From the NCBI GenBank assembly GCA_903813345.2, contig CAIIXF020000001.1:40517366-40581365 (forward strand): DNA of 64,000 nt, given 5' to 3'. The translations under genes were made by a program, and so were the position numbers. Shown here one piece after another: positions 10,556-24,200 of this stretch; position 1 is the first letter of the stretch; the number at the start of each line of letters is the position of its first letter. This stretch comes from Owenia fusiformis. Taxonomy: Eukaryota; Annelida; Polychaeta; Sabellida; Oweniidae. The notes below the pieces were generated by a model. That model was not told the origin of the DNA and did no database searches. It saw only the letters and a list, made by a program, of their open reading frames with translations.

Positions 10556-11826
10556 GTAAGTTGAATAACCAGCTTGTATAATTTTCTAATCATCAATGAC
10601 AAAAATGAATTATACTTTTACTGAATTAATATCCTAAAGTTAAGTTAACGTTCATTTCTTTTGAATCAGTTAAATTCACTTGTAAGTCTTTTGCATACTG
10701 GTTTACATAAAACATTCCTGCGCCATTTTATTTTTGGTAAGTTTTAGTGGGTTGTACTCGTGACTATTGCTTTATCGTACTAACTCCCGTTTCGTGATCT
10801 TTATCATGTAAATCATGTAATCGTTAATCGTATTTGGATATCAATAAACAATGATTAATCGATCAATCTAAATCCAGAACTAGATCAATTGCGGTTGGCC
10901 CTGGTTAAAACCCACACTTGCCTAAAACAAGGCCATGGGGTGCAAATTATGAGTCATACCACTTAAACTACATAAACAACTATACATCATGTATACTGGA
11001 CCTTTACAAGTTCGTTTTGCCTCACTAACTTTAACATTTATCGGGTACTTTTTATGTTCCCATTTCGTACATGTTATAGTGCAGCATTAGGATTGGTGAT
11101 ACCTGGTTAATAACACGAATTGTATTTTTCATATGTGTTTCTCAAGGTTGCTCGATGTTCTTAGCTTAACTTAGGATTCATAGGGATTTCTTTTTCATCT
11201 ACATTTATTTTCGATTCCCAACACCAACTTAAGTTTATCTTCCCCAGGAAATTCGATCGTTTTGTTTACTTTAATTTAGATTCAGCAGGGTCGAACTCTC
11301 AAGCAAATGGAAAACAACTCGAGTAATCTCCTTCAGACGCTTGATAAACTCTACAACACATCTTTCCCAAGTCTGGTTCTAGTTTGTAGAGTTCATATAC
11401 TTCTGTAATCTAAGAAGGCTATAGCAGGGCTCCACAGAATGCCACAATTCACATTTGCTAGTTTTATCACTTCCCTGGATGCTACCGTTGACAGTTCTGC
11501 GATCTTGTGAAAGTTTCTCAAAATGTAATATGATACATGCTTTTGGTTTTGAGTTTGGATAAATATGAGAGAGTTTACCAATGTAACATTGTAAAAGCAT
11601 ACGAGACTGTGGAGTTTGAACTTTCAAGATGTATGATGCATCTGCTTGCGAGTAGGTATTGGAATTGGATTAAACTCTGTGGCTTCATATGTTTCATATC
11701 AAATCAACGTGTGGTATACAGTAGGTCTACATCAAATACCCACACCCCAAACGCTAAGTAGTTAAACCATCATACCAGATTACCATACCACCGAGGTCTA
11801 AATCCGATTTTCTCCTGTATTTTCAG
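10556..11826 (+). other. Predicted intron in the ETS 5' leader
   Basis: It is bounded by GTAAGT and a pyrimidine-rich TTTTCAG. No repeat or coding signal was seen in it. ORFs at 11379-11627 and 11537-11761 look like chance. Confidence 0.4.
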
Positions 11827-11838
11827 GTTCCATTTGCG

Positions 11839-13383
11839 ATGGAATTAGAATACTACGATAGTCTCACCTTTGATAGCTTAGACATCGATTTCTGGGAACA
11901 CCACGACTTACAAAAGAAAAACAACGTGCAGGAAGACGACATTAAACCGGTGTTTGATCAAGTGTTCGACATTATACCTGAGTACGTAGGTACCGACCTA
12001 AGGACGGAGATCAACAGACTGAAGAAAGCTCTCCCACAGCCTAATTCCCTTGCTGAGCTCCTCACTGAAGAGAGTCCGACTCCTGACATTTCACGTATGC
12101 CAAACTCATTCAAACTGGCTCCTAAAATTGGGCAACAGGCAGGAGGACGTAAAAATGAAGCGACAGACAACGTACAGAAAGTCCCATCGCTCCCAAGTAT
12201 CTCTAAACTATGCAATGACAATCTGCTCACGGTGCCGGCACCCGGCAATGACCTTATGCTTCAAACACTACCACTTTTCACCCCGGGGACGAACCGAAAG
12301 ATGTCCCTTGCGTTGAAGTCAACTTTTGGACAATTTGAAGAAGAACGCCAAAAGTTGAACATTCCTCAAAATCCTTTGGCTTGGTCCGAATACCACGTTC
12401 AGCAATGGCTTGCTTGGGTGTGTCAAGAGTTCAAAGTCACAAACATTAGAATAGAAAACTTCAGGAAATCTGGTAGAGAACTTTTAGAACTCGGGGAAGA
12501 GAAATTCTTGGAGATCGCCCCTCCTTTCACAGGTGACGTCCTTTGGGAACATCTAGACTTTCTTGTCAAAGAAAATACAAACGCTGAAACTGAAGTTTTG
12601 GATCAAGTATTCGGGAATGATTTCGCAATGTTAGACACTTGCAACGAACACATCCAGTTAGACGAAGGCAATCATATTAGTAACTCTTACCAACTCCTTA
12701 ATAATATGGACATGGACGCCGATATTTTCCTGACACCGGTAGAACAGGCGAGCCTCAATAACTCCGATCCACCCTCCTACTCTGAATATAACTTTACAAT
12801 GGGCGCCCTCCTCCCACCAATCAACCAGTCGATCCCCCAGAAGCAATACCGACCTCTATTGAGAAAATCTGGATCTATGAGTGGTGGTTGCCTCATTGAA
12901 AACGACCCCAATGACCAAACCGTCCCGTCCATTAAATCAGAACAATGGGACGCTTTGTCCAGTAGTTATGGGTCTCCAGTGAAGACAGAAGTGCAATGGT
13001 CCGAGATAAACAAGCCTGAGATTCCGGGATACACCCAGAATGGACCTATTCAATTGTGGCAATTTCTCCTAGAAATGCTCATGGACAAAAACAGTCAGCA
13101 CGTAATATGCTGGACTGGGGACGATTGGGAATTCAAGGTGCTCGATACTGAAGAACTTGCTAAGCGTTGGGGTCAACGCAAGAACAAACCTAAAATGACT
13201 TATGAGAAACTCAGTAGGGGTATTAGATACTATTATGATAAAAAGTTAATCAGGAAAACTTCTGGTAAAAGGTACACGTACAAATTTGTGTGTGATATGT
13301 CTAGCATGTTGAAACACACGCCTACATCTTTGTTTCAAGCATGTGGGGTCACTCCTCGATATGATGACGACACCTATAATTGA
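11839..13383 (+). CDS. ETS1/2-type transcription factor, PNT + ETS domains, single coding exon
   Basis: This 514-residue protein has the full ETS1/ETS2/Pointed layout. T148 sits in LPLFTPG directly before the PNT (pointed) domain (about 171-245, with PLAWSEYHVQQWLAWV and GDVLWEHLDFL). The ETS DNA-binding domain follows at about 402-486 (PIQLWQFLLEML, WGQRKNKPKMTYEKLSRG, then YYYDKK), including the two Arg of the recognition helix. T148 aligns with the ERK-phosphorylated Thr of ETS1/Pointed-P2. Two sumoylation consensus sites are visible, IKSE (365-368) and VKTE (381-384). It should act in the nucleus as a Ras/MAPK-responsive activator at GGAA sites. All coding sequence is in one exon, whereas ETS1/2 genes normally have several coding introns; a retrocopy origin is likely. 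The ATG is the first after a TTTTCAG acceptor. Paralogue identity (ETS1, ETS2 or a lineage copy) cannot be fixed here. Confidence 0.93.
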   Translation: MELEYYDSLTFDSLDIDFWEHHDLQKKNNVQEDDIKPVFDQVFDIIPEYVGTDLRTEINRLKKALPQPNSLAELLTEESPTPDISRMPNSFKLAPKIGQQAGGRKNEATDNVQKVPSLPSISKLCNDNLLTVPAPGNDLMLQTLPLFTPGTNRKMSLALKSTFGQFEEERQKLNIPQNPLAWSEYHVQQWLAWVCQEFKVTNIRIENFRKSGRELLELGEEKFLEIAPPFTGDVLWEHLDFLVKENTNAETEVLDQVFGNDFAMLDTCNEHIQLDEGNHISNSYQLLNNMDMDADIFLTPVEQASLNNSDPPSYSEYNFTMGALLPPINQSIPQKQYRPLLRKSGSMSGGCLIENDPNDQTVPSIKSEQWDALSSSYGSPVKTEVQWSEINKPEIPGYTQNGPIQLWQFLLEMLMDKNSQHVICWTGDDWEFKVLDTEELAKRWGQRKNKPKMTYEKLSRGIRYYYDKKLIRKTSGKRYTYKFVCDMSSMLKHTPTSLFQACGVTPRYDDDTYN

Positions 13384-14080
13384 ACATAATCCACTCGTTG
13401 TAGACAATCGTCTTCAATTTGAATGTGTTTTTGAAGGTATACTTCTTGTTTGAGAGATACCAGAAAGTTAGGGCATTCCCACACAAAAGTTACTACTTGT
13501 TTTCAACAACATGTGCGCCCTTAACACAATATTGACAAGCCAAGCAAAAGAATGTATTGAAAGTACTTTTATCCATTGTTGTACAGTCTGAGAGAAAGTT
13601 TGTTCAACTTATCGTATGTTCTAGAAAACTTTTATCTCAATGTCAACGAGGTCACTGAATATGTTTTTAAGGCTTGTTTTTATGGTTTGTGTCAACGCTA
13701 ACTATTCACAGGTGACGTATAGGTCGACTTGTACGTGATGTGTAATATTCAAATCTCAACTGCTCACCCTGAACAAATATACGTCAGCTTTTGAGTTGAT
13801 CAAAACACTTAAAATATCTGAGTGAGAAATACAAAACATGTGTGTACGTTTTGTCTCATACACTGCCAGTATTAGATCATATTTCTATTGTTTCAAGTTG
13901 ATCTTAGCCCTTTTGCTATTTTGCTTGAAAATCAAAATTTTGTAAACGAAAATACTTATATTGAACTATGCAATGTCGAATGATTTAAGTAATTCAATCA
14001 TGTATATATTTTGTAAATACCATGTCATATATGTTTTCTGTATTTTTATACATTTTGTATAATGTAATTACGAAATATGA

Positions 14081-14086
14081 AATAAA
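14081..14086 (+). terminator. Polyadenylation signal AATAAA of the ETS gene
   Basis: A canonical AATAAA lies about 700 bp after the ETS stop codon, at the end of an AT-rich 3' untranslated stretch. Confidence 0.55.
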
Positions 14087-14099
14087 AGAAAATCAAAAT

Positions 14100-16680
14100 C
14101 GAATATAAACAGATAAATATAAAAATACGTTGTCCGTTCAGTATTCACTAACGACTCGTTAACAGCTCAATAAACCAACTTGTATCTAAAATGCACAAAA
14201 AATAACTCTGTAAAAATCACTTGAAATATCTTGAAACAGGACACCAACGGTGTTAAGAACCCAAACCACAGGAGGATTGGCTCCCTGGGACGCAACTCAA
14301 TATTTTCCAGCAATGAAAATGTCAGAATGTCGTTTTCTGTCTGATATTAAGCTGGTTATAAATTCATAGTCTCAAACCCAAAAGATCCGAGCTAATATCT
14401 TGATCCCTTCTTGCGTGTCTTGAATTTTTTGTTATGTAATTGTAATAAGACCAAAACTCGGATTTATTGTTGGAAAATATCAATATTGCTTTCGGGGAGC
14501 CCCTGACCTCAGGATGGCCCACTGCAGTCCATTTCGATGTTCTATTTTCGTCAATAAAACCTGAAAAATAAGGAATCAAAAGATCGACCCTGATTAGGCC
14601 TGATATATGGAAAATATATTCACGCGAATAAAATTTTGTATATTTCAGATTAATTAGTTTTATGTGCAATATATGGGGTTTATTTTAATGTGGTTATACC
14701 CACGTTAATTTTTTCGAAAATAAAAAGGCAGAAAGGCATCAAAATATAAAAGACAGTGCATTTGATTAGCCAAACCACAATCAATCCAGGATATACAAAT
14801 GTCATTTGTGTATAATATGAATAATGGTCATTTGATCCCTTATCTCTTAGATTTTACTGACGAAAATAATAATTGACCATAATTCCCAGTTTCACGTTGT
14901 TGTTGGAGATATTTTCTAGTTGGATATCAAATTGAGCCCATATTTCAGAATCGATGGTATCTCATTAACGGTCTGGTTTCATGGGTTTTGCTAAGCAACA
15001 GGAATAGTGATACACATTGTAAAATCATTTTCTTTGGGTATGAAAGAGTAGCCCATGGGAGTTATTTTGAAAGTTCAAAAGTTATATAAAAAACCGTAAT
15101 AATAATTCATCAATAATTAAAACTGACCTTTACATGATAGATGCATGTTTAAAGAAGTAAGTCTACACTAGGTAACTAACCAAAAACAAAACGCAACTGA
15201 GTATAAAGTGACAACTATAGGCCTGGGGGCAAAATCATAAAAAAACATGTTAGTCCTGTATTTCATCACAACTTTTATCCAATAGAAACCACGGTTAACA
15301 ATAATATTACGTACTCATCCGGGTTCTAGTATGGAAACAATCATAATATGAGTTTCATTTTGCAATTCTTAGAAAATAGTATGTCATCCCAGAGTTTCTA
15401 TTATGTGATTGATAAGGACGGCAGGATGTAATGGTGTGCACACAATAACTTACTACAAGTTCTGACCCCCCCCCCCTCCTTATCTCCTTCGAATACAATG
15501 TTTGGCCGGCTAGGTGCTAGATGCGACATTCAAAACGATTTACTCTTGAAAAGAAAGGTAGAGGCTCTACATGTGCTGATTGAAATCGTTGACTTGCGTC
15601 TACATGTGCTGATTGAAATCGTTGACTTGCGTCTCATGAACTTTGGGGGATAATGAACTTTTTTCAGACTAAAATGTATGAATGCCTTTTCATCTTAAAG
15701 TACCAAGTTTCTTTTGTAATTTTCTACGTTCTGTGTATTCATCCAGTCTCGAGAATTGGGTCAAAAATTGAAAAGAAAATATTGTTTATTGCTTGGTTAT
15801 GAAAGTTGTTCTATCCAAAATACTAACTTATATAAGAAACGGTTAGAAATAAAGTCAAGCGTTAAAACTGCTAGCGCTGGCCCGTGCTGGGAGTAAGGGG
15901 CAAAATCAGGAATTGTGAAATATGAAAAATCTCAAGTGGACTGGGACCTATCGTCTACAAAATACAGTTCTCTTCTCTAGCTGTTATATTTCATGTATAC
16001 ATCATTGACATCTTTTAAGTAGCACACTCAACATTCGGCATGAATGACTCGAAATATGAGAATAAGAATATTACCCTTCTCAAGAGTTTGATTTCCATCT
16101 TATCTTTCAATAAATGAAAAAATATCCATTTATATAGCTTTACCAAGATATACAGCTCACCCCCACCCCCCCCCCCCCCCATTGCAGTCAGTGCGGATCA
16201 AGTAGCTGGTATATTTCATATTCATATTAAAACTCACATGAAAGCTACAAAAGCTTGTATTGATAGATACACATAATTCAAACATGCCATCAGATAGAAG
16301 AAAATGTTAAGTCTTCAATAGTTCAGATCTCCTGAAATCTCATTAAAACGAGACTTTAGCGAGATTTCAAAGCTATATGGAAAAGGACAATTGAGTCAGA
16401 TCATTGTACAGATCTTACATTGTATTTAACAGATCATCACATTCCAGATCAGGAGTAACCATGGTCATCTCTTGGTGCATGGACTGTTATGGCACAATTC
16501 TTACCCTACACAAAAAGGGTTGTGTTGTAATCGACAAGTTACTTTCTGAATTGACATTCTTCCAAGCACATGGATTAAACGAACTTGAGTAAGAAATGTG
16601 CTCCTGTTCAACCAGATCATAGCATTGTAATTAGAATGATGCAAGGAGTATCAGAAGTATAACAGACAATGAATCTAACA
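14100..16680. other. Intergenic stretch between ETS and NCOA6 tails
   Basis: No gene was recognised. The 101-codon minus ORF at 14364-14669 has no known domain. Features seen are a two-copy 33-bp tandem repeat (15566-15634) and two poly-C tracts (about 15467-15478 and 16160-16175). Confidence 0.5.
15566..15634. repeat. Two-copy 33-bp tandem repeat
   Basis: The phrase TACATGTGCTGATTGAAATC and its continuation GTTGACTTGCGTC occurs twice back to back with no differences, so the duplication is recent. Confidence 0.9.
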
Positions 16681-16691
16681 TACAGAGCTAG

Positions 16692-16697
16692 TTTATT
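16692..16697 (-). terminator. Candidate polyadenylation signal of NCOA6
   Basis: This is the first AATAAA on the minus strand after the NCOA6 stop at 18270. It implies a 3' untranslated region of about 1.6 kb (16.7-18.27 kb), which is AT-rich and free of recognised transposons. Confidence 0.35.
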
Positions 16698-17814
16698 TCA
16701 GCAAATTTCTAAGTCACACATAGCAAAAATATCAAAATGAACTTAGTTTAACCAAGGATGCAATACTGCTCCTAGGCACCCTTGGTTTACATATACAGCA
16801 TATTCCATAGAGGATATTAAAAATAAAGAGAAAATATATGATGTTTAATTATGTATTTCCATCCCCATGTTAAAATATAACTGGAAATCCATTTTAGTTT
16901 TATACACCGAATCCAATATTTTGTGAAAACATATTTCATGAAATGCACTAATGTCCTAGTTTAATCTAGCACCTCTTCAGAAATGTCAAAGTTCTAAAAA
17001 TGTCAATAATAATATCACTGAACAACATAATCAAAATACTCATGTTTTTTTACTCAAAATGAAATCCAAAAGAAGTTAGATAATAGGTTCTACCAAATAT
17101 CCTAACTATAGTTGGAACTTGGAATATCTAAGCTCTGAACCAAAACATGGTCATCACAGTTGATTTGCTGAAGATTTCGAAAGGTACATTTTATAGAAGA
17201 AATACAAATAAGAAAAGAAAATGAAGCCAACAATTGAGAAATGTTGGATAAAGAGAGAATATTTGAATATTGCATCCTTAATTTATACAGGACAAAACAG
17301 TCCTTGTAATTTACAACTTCATTATTTAATAAATTGTACTATCTTTACATCATGTATATAATATTATTACATCTTGTATATATGAATTGTGAATTATCAA
17401 AGTACATGTAACGCTATGGCCTTAAATGTATGATATATAATATATAAGAATAATTGATATTACATAGTGTATTTACAGGATCCACTAGACTGTACACTGT
17501 CTGTCTGTATGTATATATATATATAGCTAATAATAAAGCATGTACAGTAGTTCTAGGTTGATCTGTACAGTTATAATATTGCAAGTAATCTACAGAATTT
17601 GTCTCCCTTGTTACAATATATTGCCAAGCCCCATTTCATGATAGCTTCTATTAACAGAATCCTGGCTCATCTTTTTTGTGGATTAGTCATTATCTACATC
17701 ATGAAGCTAGTTAATATTTACAAGTTATCAATTTGACAAGCCAGATTCGCCCAGTTTTATATTTTTGTGAACTGGGCAAAAATGATAAATTAATCTTTTA
17801 CAGTTCTTCTATCA

Positions 17815-17886
17815 ATATTGATACATTCCCTTTTGGTGCATTCCCCTTTGACACATTCCCCTTAGATGCATTCCCCTTTGTTGCAT
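17815..17886. repeat. Short minisatellite, GCATTCCCCTTT-like unit
   Basis: About five degenerate copies of a 14-16-bp unit (RYATTCCCYTTKG) lie in the presumed NCOA6 3' untranslated region. Confidence 0.7.
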
Positions 17887-18269
17887 CTTGTCATTATGAT
17901 GTGTCTGATTGCAATTTGAAGAGCACTTCAACATAATAACAAAGTGCATCTGGTCACTATCATAGTGTATTTAAATAATGCCATAGTGTAACTCTACAAA
18001 ATCTCTATGCTTGGACTGTTTTAATATATTTTTGTGAGTGTGATGCTTGTTGTGCCAATGTTTCAGCTAAAGAGGCCAAGACCTTACTATCAACATATTT
18101 GGTCAAATCACCAAGTCTGCTATGAACTACATTGATTTGAGCCTATCACCTGAACAAGTGTCTGCTTTTGCTTCAATATAATTCCCATGTTCAAAAATCC
18201 TAAACATAGTAAGTTAATTTTTAAGTGAGGATTCTTCATTTTGTTCCAAATGGCCAGCTGTTTTAATTT

Positions 18270-21200
18270 TCATCGTTTTCTGCGTGTTGAATTCGCAACA
18301 GTGGTAGCAACAACAGGTAGTGTGATCTCCACATCTGCAAGATAAAACATGAAGTCTAAGTAAATGTTACTGAAAATCATCAGCTATAAAACACAACAAA
18401 TACATTAATGGAATTTTTCACATGCAATCTAAATGTTTCATTATCATTTACTAGGAGGCTCTATTGGTTTCTGCATGATTGTCGAAAGGTCAAGAGTTTT
18501 AAGAAATTTGAACGATTTTTTCCACCTTTGTTTGAATTGTTTCACCTGTGCTATCAATATAAATCTAGGGCCTTCATAGAATCCTCCTATTCAACCTTTA
18601 CTTTATTCAAATCAACAGATCTCTTTTATTGAAATTGTTGAAATTTTAATCCTTGTCATACCTTTAGTTTTATTACAAGACCGGGTTGATCTACGTGTAA
18701 CTCTGTCCGACTCCAGGGACTCTTTAACAGGAGAGTTTGCATTCCATGTTTTGTTCAAAACTTTCTCTTTTGTGTCTTTGGTGCCACCTGGAACAATATG
18801 TGATAATATTATAGCTCTATAAAAACAAAAAATCTCCAAAAAAGAACAGTTCTGGTACAGGATAAGTGTTCACTTTGTGGGGTTCTCATAATGTGAGAGC
18901 TGAAGACATGGCTAAACAGAAACTGAACTAAAAATGACGATGCTCTTAATTTACTCCAAGAAACAGTGTGGCAATTATCCAATACTTAACCAGAACAACG
19001 GCAACGCCAAAGCGTAGCGAATCCCATCGAACAGCCATGGATGGCATTTTTACAAACAAAGTATATAACAAAAATGGCAGCCATTTTCAAATGGCCGCCT
19101 TCTACCAAAAGTGTCATAGGACAGTGTGTCATGCTTATAGTATTCACATACCAAATATGAACAAAATCGCTCCACTACTTTTCGAGTTATAGTAAAATAT
19201 GTTAAAATGGCGGCCATTTTGAAAAATGGCCGCCTTCTACCAAAAGTGTCATTAGACAGTGAGCCATGCTTATAGTATTCACATACCAAATATGAACAAA
19301 ATCGCTCCACTACTTTTCGAGTTATAGTAAAATACGTTAAAATGGTAGCAATTTTTCAAAATGGTGGCCATTTTTCAAAATGGCCGCCTTCTACCAAAAG
19401 TGTCTTTAGACAGTGTGCAATGTTTATAGTATTCACATACCAAATATGAACAAAATCGCTCCACTACTTTTCGAGTTACAGCAAAAATCGTAAAATAACG
19501 AGAAAAGGCCGCCATTTTCAAGATGGCTGCCATGTGCTTCTTTAATATCTACATTTCTAGCTTTATTAATGTCCTATATAATTTTTTTTACATCTAAAAC
19601 ATACTGCTATTACAGTTTTACATATTGCACCTAAATTACTGTAAATTCGGCACTAAAATGGCCGCCATTTTGAAATGAGCGGCCATTTTGAAAATCCGCT
19701 GTCGAGCAGAACTTCTACCCCCATAGGGTATATGTGTACAAAATATGAACAAAATCGGGCCAACGGTATTTGAGTTATTGCCCGGACGGACAGACGGACG
19801 GACGGACGAACGGACGGAGGCGTTCCCTATATCCCTCCGAACTTTGTTCGATGGGATAACTACTGCAATATAATTGAGATTGAAATAGAAGAGTTCACTT
19901 ACTATCTATTATCTTCTGTCCTTTCACGATTATCTTCATGTTGTTGTCTTTTTTATCTTCCGTTATTTGGCACTGTGGTTTATTAGTCCTACTCCTGGTT
20001 TCATGTATTATATCCCCTTCCGTGATATCCTCATCTTTAGTACCATTCTTATTCTTAGCTACTACAGGTTTGCTTTTATTACGCGGCGAGGCTCTATCAG
20101 GGGCAGGGACATGAGGGATGATCTCGTCTAGTTTGCTGCCTGTTTGCCGGTTACTCCTAAGACCAACTTTGCCCTTTTTGTCATTTATCTCACTCAGTGG
20201 TACATTGTCCTCACATTCTTTGGTCTCACTCTCTGACTTTGTTTTCTTATTTAGAGTGGTTGCGTTGGCAGTATTAACTGGAGTGTCTGCAACAGGAAGT
20301 TTGCGCTTGGCACCACGTAACGTTGGAATATTTCTCGGAGACTCGGATCTCAATTCATCTTTAGGAGATATTGAGTCAACAGTCGTGTCTGATGAAGTAC
20401 TTCGTCTATTTCCATTTTTTGGTGTGCGCAGTGAATAGTTCAATGTTGGTGAATCAGGTCTTTCTTTTGATTTGTTCCGCAAGCTTTTCTCTGAGGAACA
20501 TTCACTGACATTTCTTGTACGTGGTTTTGTAATTTTAGGTGATTCTTCATCATTTTTCAAACTGGCAGTAGATACATTGGAGTCGCGAGATCCTCTGCTA
20601 GATCGTCGTGTGATCCGCCCAGCCCTGGGGGTAGTTTCTTTGTCCTCCTGAGAATGGGAGTCGGGTAGGATGGGAGTGGGGGCCTCAGCGCTCTTCTGCT
20701 TTAGCACCTTCACTTTTGGACTAGCCGGGCGCTCATTCTGTTCAACTTTTACATCATTACTATGCTGTCTAGTGACACGTGTAGCAATACTGTCTGCATC
20801 AACTTTATCATCTGCCATTGTGTCCACTGCTTCACTGCTTGAAGTCCGAGCAACCTTGGCAGGAATAACTGGATCATTTTCTTCCAGGTTCTTTATGTCA
20901 ATTGGTCGTTTAAGAGGAGGACTGCTGACTGATGACTGCTGACTGATAATTATATTAGGCTCAGGGTTTTCAGAACTGGTAGCTGTGATGGTCTCTGGCT
21001 CAATGGGTTCTTTGGGTAGAGGATCCTGAACAGCATTATCAGCAGAATGGTCCATATCAGGTTTATTATCTTTCATCTCCTTAGTAGGTGAGCTCACAAA
21101 AATGTGGATCTTGGCAGGGCCTTGTTTAGGAGACTCTAACTGTTTGATCTTGATCACATCACCTCCTGGTTTAGACTCCTGTTTTACTACAGAGATCTGG

Positions 21201-24200
21201 ATCTTTTGTTTAGCTGCAATTTGATCATTTGTTTTTATAATCATGGATGGCTTTTCTTGGGGTGGCGGATCTAGTTTGGTCACTATAATAGTTTTTGATT
21301 CTGATGGTTCCTTTAGTTTATTTACAGTTCTGCTTTTAGACACATCAATAGTGTTTAGGCTAGACGTAAGTCCCTTTTGTTTTGAGATTTGAGCAATTGG
21401 TGATGAACACTTCACCTCAGATGTAGATAGAGCATTCATTTCAGGGAAATTCCCTAGGTTATCCGATGACACTTGCATGACAGGAGAATCAACTGTTTTT
21501 GCACTCAGCTTTGTTAGGCTGATAGAACTTGGCAATGATATTGGTCCATTCGAACTGACAGGGGTTTTAGATATGATTGTATATGGAACAGAGGAGACCA
21601 AAATTTTAGGATGGGGCTTCTGGGAGATGGGGCTCTTTGCTGGGATTGTGCTCTGTATGCGAATGACTTTGTTCAGTGATGGATTGTTTATTGATTGCAC
21701 CACTTTATATGAGGACATAGGTAACTTCTTATCATTGATTGGCTCCAGAGTTGTTACTTTAGTCTGCTCCCCCTCCACTATTTGAGAATCACTTGTATTT
21801 TTTGATAAATTAATATTTTGGTCCACATTGTCTTTTAAATTTTCCTGCTTGCTTTTCACCTCAGGGGACACTCTGTCTTGTGTTAAAACTGGGGGTTGGG
21901 GTCCTGTGTCAGATTCTTTAAATGGTGGCATTACATCTTGTGTATTATGTGGAGGTTCAATGCCAGGTGCTAATTGCGAGGGCGCAACATCCTGTGTATT
22001 ATGAGGTGACAGACTATTAGCTGTTATATGTGCTTTATTGTTAACTATGACTTCCTCTGCCAAGGTCCTGCTTGGTGTAGGGGTATCACTGGTAGATGTG
22101 GGATGATTTTTGTCGGGCTTCATCATGCTGGTGGAGTTAGTTCCAACATCATTCATCTGATGATGACACTCGTTTGAAGCCAAAGAAGTCATCAGACATG
22201 CCTTGTTTTCTTCTTTCACGATCTTAACACCATCTGGTTCAAATGAGATCCTAGCAATGGCATTATGCGTACTAGTAAGCTGACTGGGGCCTGTATCTGG
22301 CAACAGGTTCTCGGACATGCCACCATCAACAGAGAGGAGTGGCTTTACTAGCTTCTGAACAGAATCAGTCAGGTGAGAGGCATACTGTGGGGCAGTGATT
22401 GAATGTAAAGTTGAGTTACTAGGAGTACGCATTGACTTCTGCATGAAGTTAGTTAAATGGTGGGCATTTGGTGGGAAATCATCCTTCAAGCCATCCACCT
22501 GTACTACACTCTGATTAGACTTCTTGGTTTTATTTTTAGGCAAGGCAGAAACTTTAGGGGTGCTATGGTGCCCACTGGCAACAATTTGGACAGATGCTGA
22601 CTTGTGTCCACTGGTTGCAACTTGGCTTGGGCTAGCAGCTCTAATTTGCTCTGATGTTGAATTATACATGCTCTCTATGGTCATATTCATTAAGGCATCA
22701 GATTTGGCAGTTTTATTAGCAGCAGCTGCAAGAATGTCAGCTATAGTGTAGGACCTGCCTTTGTTGTGAGGCTTCATATTTTGTGAGTTAGGTAATGGGA
22801 GATGGTCTGTGATGTGTTCTGCACGAGATCCACCAGAATTCCTCTTCTTGCGTTCTTTCTGATTATCTTTTTGTTGTTGATCTCTCAAAAGGTCTTTCTC
22901 CATTACAGGACTTATAGTGCGCACTTCATCAAACTTATTACGTATTTCTTCATCACGTTCGATCATCGGTTTCAGAATTGAGATTGGTCTGGATTTGGTG
23001 TGGAGATGTGCGGAATCACTTGGAGCTGATGCTGCAAGGGTCTGAGAGGAGGTAATGACAGCCATTTGCTGTTCATGGACATTCTGCTCCCGGGTGGTGA
23101 CAGATCTGGATGACAAACTGCTCTCCTGGGTTGACACACTTGACCGAGGATCAGACACCCACGTTGGTTGTGTAGTGGTTGTTACACAGGTGGTCACGCT
23201 ACTAGTTACATTCACTGTGGTCACAGATGGCTGAACCTGGCTTGGTAATCCAGCTGTAGTATACTCGGATGTTGCAGAATGAGTTCCCGAGGTGATTCCC
23301 AGTGTATAACCTGCATTTGACACAGAGCTACTGGTGCTAACAGATGAAACGCTACTGGTTACAGGTGGGCATATATTGGTTGTGGGAGGGTAGCTACTGG
23401 TTACGGGTTGGTGGTCAGTTGCTGAGGTGACAGTTGTGTGTTTGCCCGCACTACTGCTATTCATATGTCCAGAATGCCCACTAGGGTTTATATGGTGCCG
23501 TGCATACTGAGTTGGAATGCTGGTAGATGTCAATGTTCGTGATTTGTCTCTATTAGGTGTATTGTTAGGTTTCCTGGCCATATATTGGGCCGTAGCTTGC
23601 TCTAAAGTTTGAGCATTATTATGTCCCCTTAGCTCCAAGTTTGGAGAAGTCCCACTTCTACTGTGTGTGTTTAACTCTAAGCTTGGTGAGCCAATATTTC
23701 CACGCACTTCCAATCCTTGTGTGGTGGTAGGATCTTGTTCTACGCCTGGTGGAGAGGCAGTGTTGCTTTGTGTGCGTAGCTGGGTGAGTAAAGCAGCTGG
23801 ACTGGATTTTGCAAGAGGAGATGGGTCTTGACCTGAAAGAAAACATCAAAATACAATCAATAGTCAATCAGTTCATTGAATACAAAAGATGTCCACTGGA
23901 GAGAGTTCAAAATACAATAAATGTCTTAACAGATATAGTTCATAATACAATAGATGTCTTTCAAACAAAATTCAAAATACAATTTTAAAGTATACCAAAT
24001 ATAGTTCAATGATGTCTATTACACAGTCAAAATACAATAGATATCTATCATACACAGTTCAAAAGGCAATCAAACAAACTAAAATACAATGCAATGTTTT
24101 TCCAGGTTCTCATAACTAGCAACAGGTCATTTTCTTGTTAATTTTACCAAAATCAAAAATTTATCCTATATGCAGGGGTTGTGCCTCAGTCTCAGTAGTT

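Noticed and set aside
14364-14669. 101-codon minus-strand ORF downstream of the ETS gene
   Set aside because: No recognisable domain, no splice context and no resemblance to a known family; length is not unusual for AT-rich DNA.
20118-22751. Several 75-106-codon plus-strand ORFs
   Set aside because: They are antisense shadows of the 3930-nt NCOA6 exon.
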